Assembly (NCBI GenBank): GCA_937892115.1
Contig: CALAUI010000006.1
Coordinates: 1 to 64,000 of the forward strand
DNA from: an uncultured Clostridia bacterium
GTDB lineage: Bacteria > Bacillota > Clostridia > Oscillospirales > Acutalibacteraceae
Direction: 5' to 3'
DNA: 64,000 nt
Shown: positions 23,818-32,024 of the stretch, one piece after another
Layout of the letters: every line of letters begins with the position of its first letter
Position numbering within the stretch: position 1 is the stretch's first letter
Notes under the pieces: generated by a model
The model's database searches: none
Seen by the model: only the letters and a program-made list of their open reading frames with translations
Told to the model about the DNA's origin: nothing
Translations under genes and position numbers: made by a program

Positions 23818-25110
23818 ATGGTTACAGGCAATCTTCAGAAAAAACACGGCAAATATTATGCCGTATTGAATTTAAAGGATGAAAACGGCGAAAGATTTCA
23901 GAAGTGGATAAACACCGAAATCCCCGCTAACGGCAGAAAAAAGGAAGCAGAAGCGATACTCGCGCAGGAGATACGCAAATGGAGCGGTGTTAAGGTTCGC
24001 AGAGGCAATATGGATGTTGCCGAATACTTTGAGGACTGGCTTGAAACAGCGGATGTTGATATCAAACAGAACACCTATCGAGGCTATTGCGGCAATATGC
24101 GTAATCACATCATTCCGTATTTCAAAGAACACCGGATAGCCCTGCAGGATCTCACGCCTATGGATCTTGAAGACTATTATTATTCCAAGCTCCGCCCGGA
24201 ATCCAACCTAGTCACCGGAACGGCTCTTTCGGCAACCTCGATTCACCACCATCATCAGAACATCAGCAGAGCACTTTCGGATGCTGTGAGGCTCGGACTC
24301 ATTCTTTCAAATCCCGCTGCCTCGGCAAGGCTCCCGAAAAAAGAAAAATTCAAGCCGGATTTTCTCAATGATGAGCAGCTTGAAAGTTTACTTGTTTTGT
24401 TTGAAGGTAATCCCGTTGAGCTTCCCGTTAAACTTTGTGCGATTTACGGATTCAGGCGAAGCGAGGTTCTCGGTCTGAAATGGAGTCGTATTGATTTCGT
24501 CAACCGCACAATATCCGTTTGTGAAACACTTCAGCAGGGAGTGGGCGGCAATTACACCGATACTCCGAAGACAGACAGCAGTTACAGAACTCTGCCCATG
24601 ACCGATAAGGCGTATAATCTGCTCAAGGAACAGAGAGCACTTCAGGAACAGCGCAGAGAGCTTTTGGGCAACTACTGTATTATTAATGATTATGTCTGTA
24701 CTCAGCCCAACGGTGAGGTTATCAGCCCGAATTATCTGACCCGGATTTTTCATTCTATCGTGTCAAAAAGCACATTGCCGGATATCCGCCTTCATGATTT
24801 AAGGCATTCTGCAGCAAGCAATCTGCTTAACGCAGGATTCTCGGTTACTCAGGTTCAGGAATGGCTCGGTCACAGCAGCCCCGAAACCACATTGAGATTT
24901 TACGCACACGCCGATAAAACTTCAAAGAACGCCATAGCGCAGGCAATGAACGCCCTGGATAAAGAAAAAGAAAAGAAAAACCGTGAATTTGTTGACAGTG
25001 TTACCGGCGAAGCTGAAGAAAAAAGTTCCGAAAGCAACAAAATAACACCAAACAGGAAAGCAAAAAACACAATAAAAGTCAGAAGACCGAAAATAAAAAA
25101 TGTATCCTGA
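23818..25110 (+). CDS. int: Tn916-type tyrosine integrase
   Basis: 430 residues. It has an N-terminal arm-binding domain (Gly-Asn-Leu-Gln-Lys-Lys-His-Gly-Lys-Tyr-Tyr), a core-binding SAM-like domain, and a catalytic domain with Tyr-Gly-Phe-Arg-Arg-Ser-Glu-Val (Arg), His-Asp-Leu-Arg-His (HxxR), Leu-Gly-His and Phe-Tyr-Ala-His (Tyr). The tail is Lys/Glu-rich. ATG follows GGAGG. It lies just inside the right att repeat and should integrate the element at the tRNA-Trp gene. Confidence 0.96.
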   Translation: MVTGNLQKKHGKYYAVLNLKDENGERFQKWINTEIPANGRKKEAEAILAQEIRKWSGVKVRRGNMDVAEYFEDWLETADVDIKQNTYRGYCGNMRNHIIPYFKEHRIALQDLTPMDLEDYYYSKLRPESNLVTGTALSATSIHHHHQNISRALSDAVRLGLILSNPAASARLPKKEKFKPDFLNDEQLESLLVLFEGNPVELPVKLCAIYGFRRSEVLGLKWSRIDFVNRTISVCETLQQGVGGNYTDTPKTDSSYRTLPMTDKAYNLLKEQRALQEQRRELLGNYCIINDYVCTQPNGEVISPNYLTRIFHSIVSKSTLPDIRLHDLRHSAASNLLNAGFSVTQVQEWLGHSSPETTLRFYAHADKTSKNAIAQAMNALDKEKEKKNREFVDSVTGEAEEKSSESNKITPNRKAKNTIKVRRPKIKNVS

Positions 25111-25114
25111 CTCA

Positions 25115-25162
25115 AAAAAGTGTTAGACAATCGTTAGACAAATGGCAAAAAAGCGTTAGACA
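25115..25162. repeat. Right integrase arm-site candidate
   Basis: Bases 25115-25142 are identical to 174-201. GTTAGACA boxes occur at 25122-25129, 25133-25140 and 25155-25162. They lie 60-100 bp from the right att core. Confidence 0.75.
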
Positions 25163-25222
25163 AATCAAAATGAGAAAAAAGAAAATCCTGAAACCGTTGA
25201 TATACAACGATTTCAGGACGTC

Positions 25223-25270
25223 TTTGGCAGGGGCAGAAGGACTTGAACCCTCGGCACGCGGTTTTGGAGA
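25223..25270. repeat. Right attachment-site repeat (48 bp)
   Basis: Perfect copy of 8-55. Most of it forms the 3' part of the intact tRNA-Trp gene, so integration regenerated the tRNA. Confidence 0.92.
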
Positions 25271-25300
25271 CCGCTGCTCTACCAACTGAGCTATACCCCT
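25225..25300 (-). tRNA. tRNA-Trp (anticodon CCA)
   Basis: 76 nt with encoded CCA. Acceptor AGGGGTA/TGCCCCT, D-arm GCTC...GAGC, anticodon stem GCGGT/ACCGC with loop CTCCAAA, T-arm GAGGG-TTCAAGT-CCTTC. All arms pair. It is the integration target of the element. Confidence 0.97.
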
Positions 25301-25307
25301 AAATGAA

Positions 25308-25384
25308 TGGTGGGCCATCAGGGACTCGAACCCCGGACCATTCGGTTATGAGCCGAGTGCTCTAACCAACTGAGCTAATGGCCC
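25308..25384 (-). tRNA. tRNA with anticodon CAU (elongator Met or lysidine-type Ile)
   Basis: 77 nt with encoded CCA. Acceptor GGGCCAT/ATGGCCC is fully paired, so it is not the initiator type. Anticodon loop is CTCATAA and T-arm CCGGG-TTCGAGT-CCCTG. Sequence alone does not separate elongator tRNA-Met from tRNA-Ile2. It lies 7 bp upstream of tRNA-Trp on the same strand. Confidence 0.95.
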
Positions 25385-25484
25385 ATTAATCGGAACGCAT
25401 TATATATTATCAAAAGATTGATTTTTTGTCAACAACTTTTTATTTTTATTTCATTTTTTCGGAATGATACCGATTTCCGTATTT

Positions 25485-25522
25485 AATAACAAGGCAAATC
25501 CGTAGGACTTGCCTTGTTGCTT
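25485..25522. terminator. Hairpin with T-run on the plus strand
   Basis: AACAAGGCAA and TTGCCTTGTT form a 10-bp stem followed on the plus strand by GCTTTTTTT. On the minus strand, the direction of nadE, no T-run follows. It may still separate nadE from the tRNA genes. Confidence 0.5.
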
Positions 25523-25525
25523 TTT

Positions 25526-26257
25526 TTATATTTCGGGTTTGAATGACGGCATGAGCTGAAGCTTGAATAGATTCATTTTGTGTCTGCGGTCAATATTCTT
25601 TTTCTTTTCTTCGTCCTCAATTATTCCCTCTCTGATGTATCTGTCAAGCTCTGCGTATGTAAATCCCAGATTTTCTTCGTCGGTTTTTCCGCAGAGACCG
25701 TCAATAGGAACCTTGTCGACAAGTACGTCGGGTAAACCGAGAAGTCTTCCTATCTGCTTCATTTCCTGTACAGTGAGATTTGAGCAGGGGCTGAAATCTC
25801 CTGCGGCGTCACCGTAGCGGGTTGAATATCCGACCCAGTCTTCGGAAAGATTGCAGGTGTTTGCAACTCTGCCGTTATGACTTTGTGAAACGGCGTAAAG
25901 CGTTGCCATACGGATTCTCGGAGCAAGATTTTCCCGGCTCTGTTTTGAAAGCTCAAAAGGTATGCTTTTTGCCGCCGCGTCAAATGCATCTTTTATGTTT
26001 ATTACGTAATGCTTTATGTCGAGGTGGTTTACGAGCAGCTTTGCCATATCAATATCGTGCTGTTCACCGTTTGGCATGAGTACGCCGATTACTCTGTCTT
26101 TACCGAGCGCTTCAACGCACAGAGCGGCGACTATGGAGCTGTCTTTCCCTCCTGAAATGCCTACTACCGCGTTGCATCCGGGACCGTTTTCTTCAAAAAA
26201 CTTCTTTATCCATTCCACACATTCGTTTTTTATTTTATCCGCATTGAATTCGTACAT
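25526..26257 (-). CDS. nadE: NAD+ synthase, ammonia-dependent
   Basis: About 243 residues. The ATP-pyrophosphatase P-loop Ser-Gly-Gly-Lys-Asp-Ser-Ser is near residue 35. Thr-Cys-Asn-Leu-Ser-Glu-Asp and Gly-Asp-Ala-Ala-Gly-Asp-Phe are the substrate-site motifs. There is no glutaminase domain, so it uses ammonia to amidate deamido-NAD+. ATG 26257 follows CAGGAGG. A longer frame to 26302 lacks support. Confidence 0.95.
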   Translation of the reverse strand: MYEFNADKIKNECVEWIKKFFEENGPGCNAVVGISGGKDSSIVAALCVEALGKDRVIGVLMPNGEQHDIDMAKLLVNHLDIKHYVINIKDAFDAAAKSIPFELSKQSRENLAPRIRMATLYAVSQSHNGRVANTCNLSEDWVGYSTRYGDAAGDFSPCSNLTVQEMKQIGRLLGLPDVLVDKVPIDGLCGKTDEENLGFTYAELDRYIREGIIEDEEKKKNIDRRHKMNLFKLQLMPSFKPEI

Positions 26258-26459
26258 GGTACGCCTCCTGACTCCGATTTTCTTACGGAGATTATTCCTC
26301 AATATTTTAGCACGTTTTTATGTCACATTCAACATTTCACATACAAATATGTAAGGCAAAATGACAGTTTTTTATTTTCGGTTGAAATGGGTTGCTTATT
26401 AGTATATGATATAAATAGACAGTTATGGTCAAATCGGTTTTAGCAATGAGGTATATGAG

Positions 26460-27842
26460 TTGAAGAAGTATTTTGGCGATAAGCATTTTTATAAGTCGGT
26501 ACTGACACTTGCCATTCCCATGGTTTTACAGAATTTCATTACCAACTTTGTCAATATGCTTGATAATCTGATGGTAGGTGCCGTTGGTACCGAGCAGATG
26601 TCGGGCGTTTCGATTGCAAATCAGTTGGTATTTGTTTTTAATCTTGCGGTATTCGGAGCAATAAGCGGCATCGGCATATATACGGCTCAGTTTTACGGTA
26701 AAAATGATAACGAGGGTATCAGAAACACACTCAGATTCAAGCTGATGGTGTCTGCATCAATTGCGGTTATTGCGGTGCTCATATTTATTGCTTTCGGTGA
26801 TAAGCTTATTACTCTTTATCTTCACGAAAGCGATTCGGAGGGAAATATCGAGCTTACTTTTTCCTTTGCAAAGGAATATCTCGGCGTTATTATTTTCGGT
26901 CTTGTTCCCTTTGCGATTTCTCAGAGTGTTTCGCTTACGCTCAGAGAAACGGGGCAGACATTTGTACCTATGACAGCCGGCTTTTCAGCGGTAGCAGTAA
27001 ACTGTATTTTCAATTATCTGCTTATTTTCGGTAAATTCGGTTTCCCTCAGCTCGGTGTAAAGGGTGCCGCCATTGCAACAGTAATGTCAAGATTCGTTGA
27101 ACTTACGATTCTGACGGTATATGCTCTTGCAAAAAAAGAAAAACATCCGTATTTTAAGCATCTGCTTTCATCTTTCAGAATCCCGAAAGCACTTCTGAAG
27201 CAGGTTACTCTTTCGGGAATGCCGCTTATGCTGAATGAATTGTTCTGGTCTGCCGGTGTTTCCCTCCTGAATATGAGCTACAGTCTTTTCGGTATAGACG
27301 TTGTAGCAGCTGTGAGTATTTCGTCCACTTTTGTTAACCTGCTTAATGTATTTTTCTTATCGCTGGGTGCGGCAACGGGCATTATCGTCGGCAGTCTGCT
27401 GGGTGCGGCGAAATTTGACGAAGCGAAATCTACGGCAAGAAAGCTTACCGTATTCGCAATTCTTGTAAGTATAGTTGTAGCGGTAATTCTATTTTCGGCA
27501 GCTGATTTTATTCCCCGGTTTTACAATACGGTTGAGACTTCAAGACGTCTTGCCTCTGTATTTATCCGTATAAGTGCGTTGTTTTTCCCGTTTGTTTCCG
27601 TTGCCAACACGTCATATTTCGTTATCCGAAGCGGCGGAAAAATATGGATTACCATTGTTTTTGACAGCGTTTATCAGATGTTTCTTTGTGTGCCTGTTGC
27701 GTTTTCAATGTTTTACGTTTTCAAATCAACAATTATTGTTGCCTATTTTGTCGTAATTGCTCTGGACGTTATCAAGGCGTCCTTCGGCGTATTCCTTATG
27801 AAGAAAGGCACGTGGCTTAATAATCTGGTTGAATCCGAATAA
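26460..27842 (+). CDS. MATE family multidrug/sodium antiporter
   Basis: 460 residues, about 12 membrane segments. The N-terminal half has Pro-Met-Val-Leu-Gln-Asn-Phe and Asp-Asn-Leu-Met-Val-Gly, typical of MATE transporters. TTG start 8 bases after GAGG. A promoter is visible (TTGAAA, 17-bp spacer, TATGAT) about 40 bp upstream. First gene of the glycan run, ending 16 bp before the next start. It may export a toxic aglycone or be a general drug exporter. Confidence 0.9.
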   Translation: MKKYFGDKHFYKSVLTLAIPMVLQNFITNFVNMLDNLMVGAVGTEQMSGVSIANQLVFVFNLAVFGAISGIGIYTAQFYGKNDNEGIRNTLRFKLMVSASIAVIAVLIFIAFGDKLITLYLHESDSEGNIELTFSFAKEYLGVIIFGLVPFAISQSVSLTLRETGQTFVPMTAGFSAVAVNCIFNYLLIFGKFGFPQLGVKGAAIATVMSRFVELTILTVYALAKKEKHPYFKHLLSSFRIPKALLKQVTLSGMPLMLNELFWSAGVSLLNMSYSLFGIDVVAAVSISSTFVNLLNVFFLSLGAATGIIVGSLLGAAKFDEAKSTARKLTVFAILVSIVVAVILFSAADFIPRFYNTVETSRRLASVFIRISALFFPFVSVANTSYFVIRSGGKIWITIVFDSVYQMFLCVPVAFSMFYVFKSTIIVAYFVVIALDVIKASFGVFLMKKGTWLNNLVESE

Positions 27843-27858
27843 TCTGAGGAGTGACAGT

Positions 27859-29835
27859 ATGAAATTTACGGTTTCACTGATTCTTATTTTTTGCATTGTA
27901 TTATCCTGCACCGTCTTTGCATTTGGCTTTGATGCCGAAAGAAACGCTTTCTCTTTTGCGGACGGAATCGGAAAATTTTACACGGGATTCGTCTGTACCT
28001 TGTACAAAGCTTTTCACTTTCTTTTTCCTTCAGATACGCCTCAGACCCGTGACGGATTCTCTTTGTCACGTATTCCTTTTGACAGTACGGACTTTGTGAA
28101 TGATCCCGAAATCGTTCTTAATACCGAAACCTGGCGCGTTGTGGAACAGACCTTTACGAGTGAAAAGAACTACGGCGATCCGTTTAATGACGTTGACTTG
28201 AACCTTATACTCGCGGGAAACGGTTATAAGTACGTTATTCCCTGCTTCTGGGATGGCGGAAATATATGGAAAGCGCGTTTCATTTGTCCGTCGGCAGGTG
28301 AGTGGTATTTCAGAACGGAATGTACGGACGGAGAAAATGCTTCATTAAACGGCAGAACGGGTAAGGTCGTCTGTAATGAATACAGCGGAAATCTTGACGT
28401 ATACAAACACGGATTTGTAACTGCCCGCGAATGCAAAAAATATTTCACTTACGATGACGGAACACCTTTCTTTTATCTTGGTGATACTCATTGGAGTCTC
28501 GGTGATGAAACCGTTGATATGGTTAAGACAATAAGCCGAAAGAGAGCGGAACAGGGATTTACCGTTTGGCAGAGTGAGCCCATCGGTGCTTCTTTTGATT
28601 TTACCGACGGAATCACCGATACGGATATACCCGGACTTCACGTTTACGACGAAAAATTTGAAATAATAGCCGAATCGGGACTTGTTCACGCTAATGCAGA
28701 GTTCTTTTTCCCTTCGTATATGCAGGTGCTTCTTGACAGATATGGCGGTATCGTTGACGGAGAAATCAATGAAAATGCAAGAGAATATCTTGAAAGAATT
28801 TCAAGATACTGGGTTGCCAGATATTCTGCCTATCCGGTTATGTGGACTCTCGGTCAGGAAGCGGATAACGATTTTTATGCAAACAGAGACGAATATCTCA
28901 AATGGACTCCCGAAAATAATCCGTATCTGCTTGTTGCGGAATATATTGACAAATACGATCCCTATGACCATCCTTTAAGCGCTCATCAGGAAAATTCGGG
29001 CGAAACCGCCTGCTACGGCAGCGGAAAGGGATTAAGCGAAAAAAGGAAGAGTTACTGTGATGCAGAGCCATCCGTTTTCAGGAATATTTCTGCGCATTCG
29101 TGGTATGCGGTGCAGTGGACTCCGTCAAAAACCTCGCAGAGTAAATTCCGGGTTGAAAAGGATTACTGGTACAATTCTCAGGGTAAGCCCGCTATAAATT
29201 ACGAAGGTCAGTATTGCTACCTGTGGACGAAGAATTACGGCGCGAGAATGCAGGGCTGGCTTGCTTATACCAACGGTATGTACGGCTATGGCTGGGGCGG
29301 TCATGATACGTGGAGCTATCTGAATACCTACAATGAAGATGCGGACAGCAGTGACGGTGTTGATACGGTGACTTCTGCCGAAAAGATAAATGCTACCTGG
29401 CAGGATTCACTGGAATATCCCAGTTCCTATCAGGTTGGCTATATGAAACTATTCTTTGAAAAAACTGAATGGTGGAATTTACAGCCGCGATTCAACGATA
29501 AATCTTATTTTGCTCCGTGCACGAATGTATATTATTCCGTATGCGGAAATGATGATAACAGTGAGATAGTGGCATATTTCTATTCATTCTCGGATGAAAC
29601 CGTCGGAGCAAAGCCCAACGCAAAGGGTAACGGCGGCGTTATGACCGGCACTTTGGGAAATCTTATACCGAACGGTACATATATCGGCTGCTGGTTTAAT
29701 CCCGTAACGGGTGAATATTCGGAGCAGTTTGATTTTACGGCATCAGCCCTCGGAACATACTATATCGGCAGGAGAAACATGAACGGCGAAGCAGTTGATT
29801 GCGATATGGTCTTCTATGCTTCACTCAAAGATTGA
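27859..29835 (+). CDS. Exported apiosidase-like glycoside hydrolase (DUF5060/DUF4038)
   Basis: About 658 residues. The N-terminal 24 residues form a signal peptide (Lys, hydrophobic core, Ala-Phe-Gly). Next comes a DUF5060-like beta domain (Thr-Trp-Arg-Val-Val-Glu-Gln), then a DUF4038/GH140-like TIM barrel (Phe-Phe-Tyr-Leu-Gly-Asp-Thr-His-Trp, Met-Trp-Thr-Leu-Gly-Gln-Glu) and a C-terminal beta domain. Glu in Gly-Gln-Glu and Glu in Ile-Asn-Tyr-Glu-Gly are candidate catalytic acids. ATG 27859 with GAGGAG. Relatives cleave apiose-containing pectin side chains. Substrate here is inferred. Confidence 0.82.
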   Translation: MKFTVSLILIFCIVLSCTVFAFGFDAERNAFSFADGIGKFYTGFVCTLYKAFHFLFPSDTPQTRDGFSLSRIPFDSTDFVNDPEIVLNTETWRVVEQTFTSEKNYGDPFNDVDLNLILAGNGYKYVIPCFWDGGNIWKARFICPSAGEWYFRTECTDGENASLNGRTGKVVCNEYSGNLDVYKHGFVTARECKKYFTYDDGTPFFYLGDTHWSLGDETVDMVKTISRKRAEQGFTVWQSEPIGASFDFTDGITDTDIPGLHVYDEKFEIIAESGLVHANAEFFFPSYMQVLLDRYGGIVDGEINENAREYLERISRYWVARYSAYPVMWTLGQEADNDFYANRDEYLKWTPENNPYLLVAEYIDKYDPYDHPLSAHQENSGETACYGSGKGLSEKRKSYCDAEPSVFRNISAHSWYAVQWTPSKTSQSKFRVEKDYWYNSQGKPAINYEGQYCYLWTKNYGARMQGWLAYTNGMYGYGWGGHDTWSYLNTYNEDADSSDGVDTVTSAEKINATWQDSLEYPSSYQVGYMKLFFEKTEWWNLQPRFNDKSYFAPCTNVYYSVCGNDDNSEIVAYFYSFSDETVGAKPNAKGNGGVMTGTLGNLIPNGTYIGCWFNPVTGEYSEQFDFTASALGTYYIGRRNMNGEAVDCDMVFYASLKD

Positions 29836-29849
29836 AACGGGGAATTAAC

Positions 29850-31994
29850 TTGAAATTTAATGAAGTATTCGGTAATGCAAAGTGGATAAAACACAGAAAA
29901 AACAGTGTTTCCTCTTTCTTTAAGGGTTGGTTTGACTGCAATAAATCCGAAAGAAGCGAAATCACTATATGCGGTCTCGGTTTCTTCAAGCTGTATATAA
30001 ACGGTAAAAGAGTCGGCAGTGATGAGTTTGCTCCGGTTACAAGTTTCTATCACGACAGAGAGGAACTGTATTGCCGTGATGAATTCGGTGAAAAAATAAG
30101 AAGCAGAATATATGCGGAGAAATATGATATAAGCGGTTACACGGTTGAAGGGAAAAACGAGATTTCCGTTTGCGTCGGACTCGGTTGGTATTATGAATTC
30201 GGAAATGCTCCCATACTTGCTTACAGAATAGTCAACGGCAATAACGAGTACGTTTCCGATGAAAATGTTATTTCTGCGCACGGTCCCGTATCCGAATCGG
30301 AATTTCACCGTTTTGAATACCATGATTATCATTCATGTTCCTACGATGCAAAGGGATGCCCATCAGAGGGATTTGAAAAAAGCGTTGAAGCGTTAATACC
30401 CGATACAGAGTATTTTTATAACACTTGTCCCAACGACAAAATCATCCGTTCAATTACTCCCGTTCTCGTTGGAGAGACAAATGACACTCTCGTTTATGAT
30501 GCAGGTGAAAATATAACCGGTGTCTACGTCTTTACTTGTAATAAGCGGGATAAAGAGATTACTGTTGTCTGCGGAGAAGCGATTGACGAGAATAACAGAC
30601 TGATTGAAAAGCATATTCACGGTCAGATATCAAAATTTATTACAGACGGAACAGACAGAGAATACCGCCTGCAATTCACATGGGCTGCCTTCAGATATTT
30701 TGAAATTTCAAAGGATGCCAATGTAAAGCGTATAGATGTTATTCATACAGATGTAAAACCCGATTCTTCCTTTGTTTGTGAAAACGACGTACTGAATAAT
30801 ATCTATGACTGTTTTATAAGAACTCAGCTGTGCAATATGCATGCGGGTATACCCTCCGATTGCCCTCATCTTGAGAGAAGGGGATATACCGGTGACGGTC
30901 AGCTTGTATGTGAGACAGCTTTACTGACTTTGAATGCGAAGGAATTTTACCTGAAATGGATGGAGGATATTTCAGACTGCCAGGATGAGATTTCCGGTCA
31001 CGTTCAATATACCGCACCTTACCATCGCTGCGGCGGCGGTCCCGGCGGGTGGGGATGCGCAATGGCCACCGTTCCTTATGCATACTATAAGCATTACGGT
31101 GATGCCGAACCGATGAAGAAGTATTACGGTCAGGCGTTGCACTATCTTGATTATCTTGAAGATCACAGTGAGAATGACCTTGTTGTTTCAGACCAGCCGG
31201 GTCTTTGGTGTCTGGGTGATTGGTGTACTCCTCACGACGTTCACGCCAAGCGCCCCGATATTCCCGAGCCGTTTGTTAACACATATTTTTATGTTAAAAC
31301 GATTGATGTGCTGATTGAAACGGCAAAAATCACGGGTAATGAAGATAAAGCTGCTTTTCTTTACGAAACCAGACGCAGAAAGGTATCTGCAATAAACAGA
31401 GAATATTTTAATCAGGAAAACGGAAACTATGCCGATAACCTCAACAGTGCAAATGCTTTTGCCGTTGATATCGGGCTCGGTGATGAGAGAACGCTGAAAG
31501 AGCTTATCCGTCACGTAAGAGAGGACGTTCCCGATATGGGAATATTCGGCATTGAAATCGTTACACGAGTATTGTGTGAAAGAGGATACATTGACGAGGT
31601 GATTTCTCTTTTGTCAAGGTGCGAATATCCGTCTTACGGATTTATGTTTGATAACGGCGCAACAACACTGTGGGAAGAGTGGAAGGAACCGAGATCCATG
31701 TCACATCCCATGTTCGGTGCTCCCGTAAAGCAGATTTTCCGTTACATCCTCGGAATAAGACAAAAGCGGGATTCTTACGGCATGAAAGATTTTATTATTT
31801 CGCCCTACATGAACGATATAACCGGAGACGTTAAGGGAAAAGTTACCGTTGAAGCAGGTGAAATCAAAGTTTCAACCGATAAAATCAATGGTGTATATTC
31901 ACTTGAAATTCCGTATGGAATTATCGCAACCTGTAAGGATTCGGATAAATATGTTACAATAGACGAACCGGGAAGTTATACATTTAAGCTGTAA
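29850..31994 (+). CDS. Alpha-L-rhamnosidase, GH78-like
   Basis: About 714 residues, TTG start after GGGGA, 14 bp behind the preceding gene. The N-terminal beta domains have Tyr-Ile-Asn-Gly-Lys-Arg-Val-Gly. Then comes Asp-Cys-Pro-His-Leu-Glu-Arg-Arg-Gly-Tyr-Thr-Gly-Asp, the GH78 active-site signature, an alpha/alpha barrel, and the C-terminal Thr-Thr-Leu-Trp-Glu-Glu-Trp motif. It releases terminal rhamnose from plant glycans. No signal peptide, so it probably acts on imported oligosaccharides or glycosides. Confidence 0.93.
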   Translation: MKFNEVFGNAKWIKHRKNSVSSFFKGWFDCNKSERSEITICGLGFFKLYINGKRVGSDEFAPVTSFYHDREELYCRDEFGEKIRSRIYAEKYDISGYTVEGKNEISVCVGLGWYYEFGNAPILAYRIVNGNNEYVSDENVISAHGPVSESEFHRFEYHDYHSCSYDAKGCPSEGFEKSVEALIPDTEYFYNTCPNDKIIRSITPVLVGETNDTLVYDAGENITGVYVFTCNKRDKEITVVCGEAIDENNRLIEKHIHGQISKFITDGTDREYRLQFTWAAFRYFEISKDANVKRIDVIHTDVKPDSSFVCENDVLNNIYDCFIRTQLCNMHAGIPSDCPHLERRGYTGDGQLVCETALLTLNAKEFYLKWMEDISDCQDEISGHVQYTAPYHRCGGGPGGWGCAMATVPYAYYKHYGDAEPMKKYYGQALHYLDYLEDHSENDLVVSDQPGLWCLGDWCTPHDVHAKRPDIPEPFVNTYFYVKTIDVLIETAKITGNEDKAAFLYETRRRKVSAINREYFNQENGNYADNLNSANAFAVDIGLGDERTLKELIRHVREDVPDMGIFGIEIVTRVLCERGYIDEVISLLSRCEYPSYGFMFDNGATTLWEEWKEPRSMSHPMFGAPVKQIFRYILGIRQKRDSYGMKDFIISPYMNDITGDVKGKVTVEAGEIKVSTDKINGVYSLEIPYGIIATCKDSDKYVTIDEPGSYTFKL

Positions 31995-32024
31995 ATCAAG
32001 CGAATTAACTGACGGAGGAATAAT

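Larger units (their letters stand above)
8..25270. mobile_element. Integrative mobilizable element in tRNA-Trp carrying a type I RM/defence island
   Basis: The element is bounded by a 48-bp perfect direct repeat (8-55 and 25223-25270) equal to the 3' half of tRNA-Trp. One unit is 25,215 bp. It encodes integrase, excisionase, a MobA/MobL relaxase, primase-like proteins and a TnpV protein, but no VirB4, VirD4 or other conjugation proteins, so it probably moves with help from another element. Cargo is the restriction-modification operon at 952-15545. Boundaries are seen directly. Mobilizability is inferred from gene content. Confidence 0.9.

Noticed and set aside
8..25270. Prophage or complete conjugative element
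   Set aside because: No capsid, terminase, tail or lysis genes, and no VirB4/VirD4-like genes. The content fits a mobilizable element.
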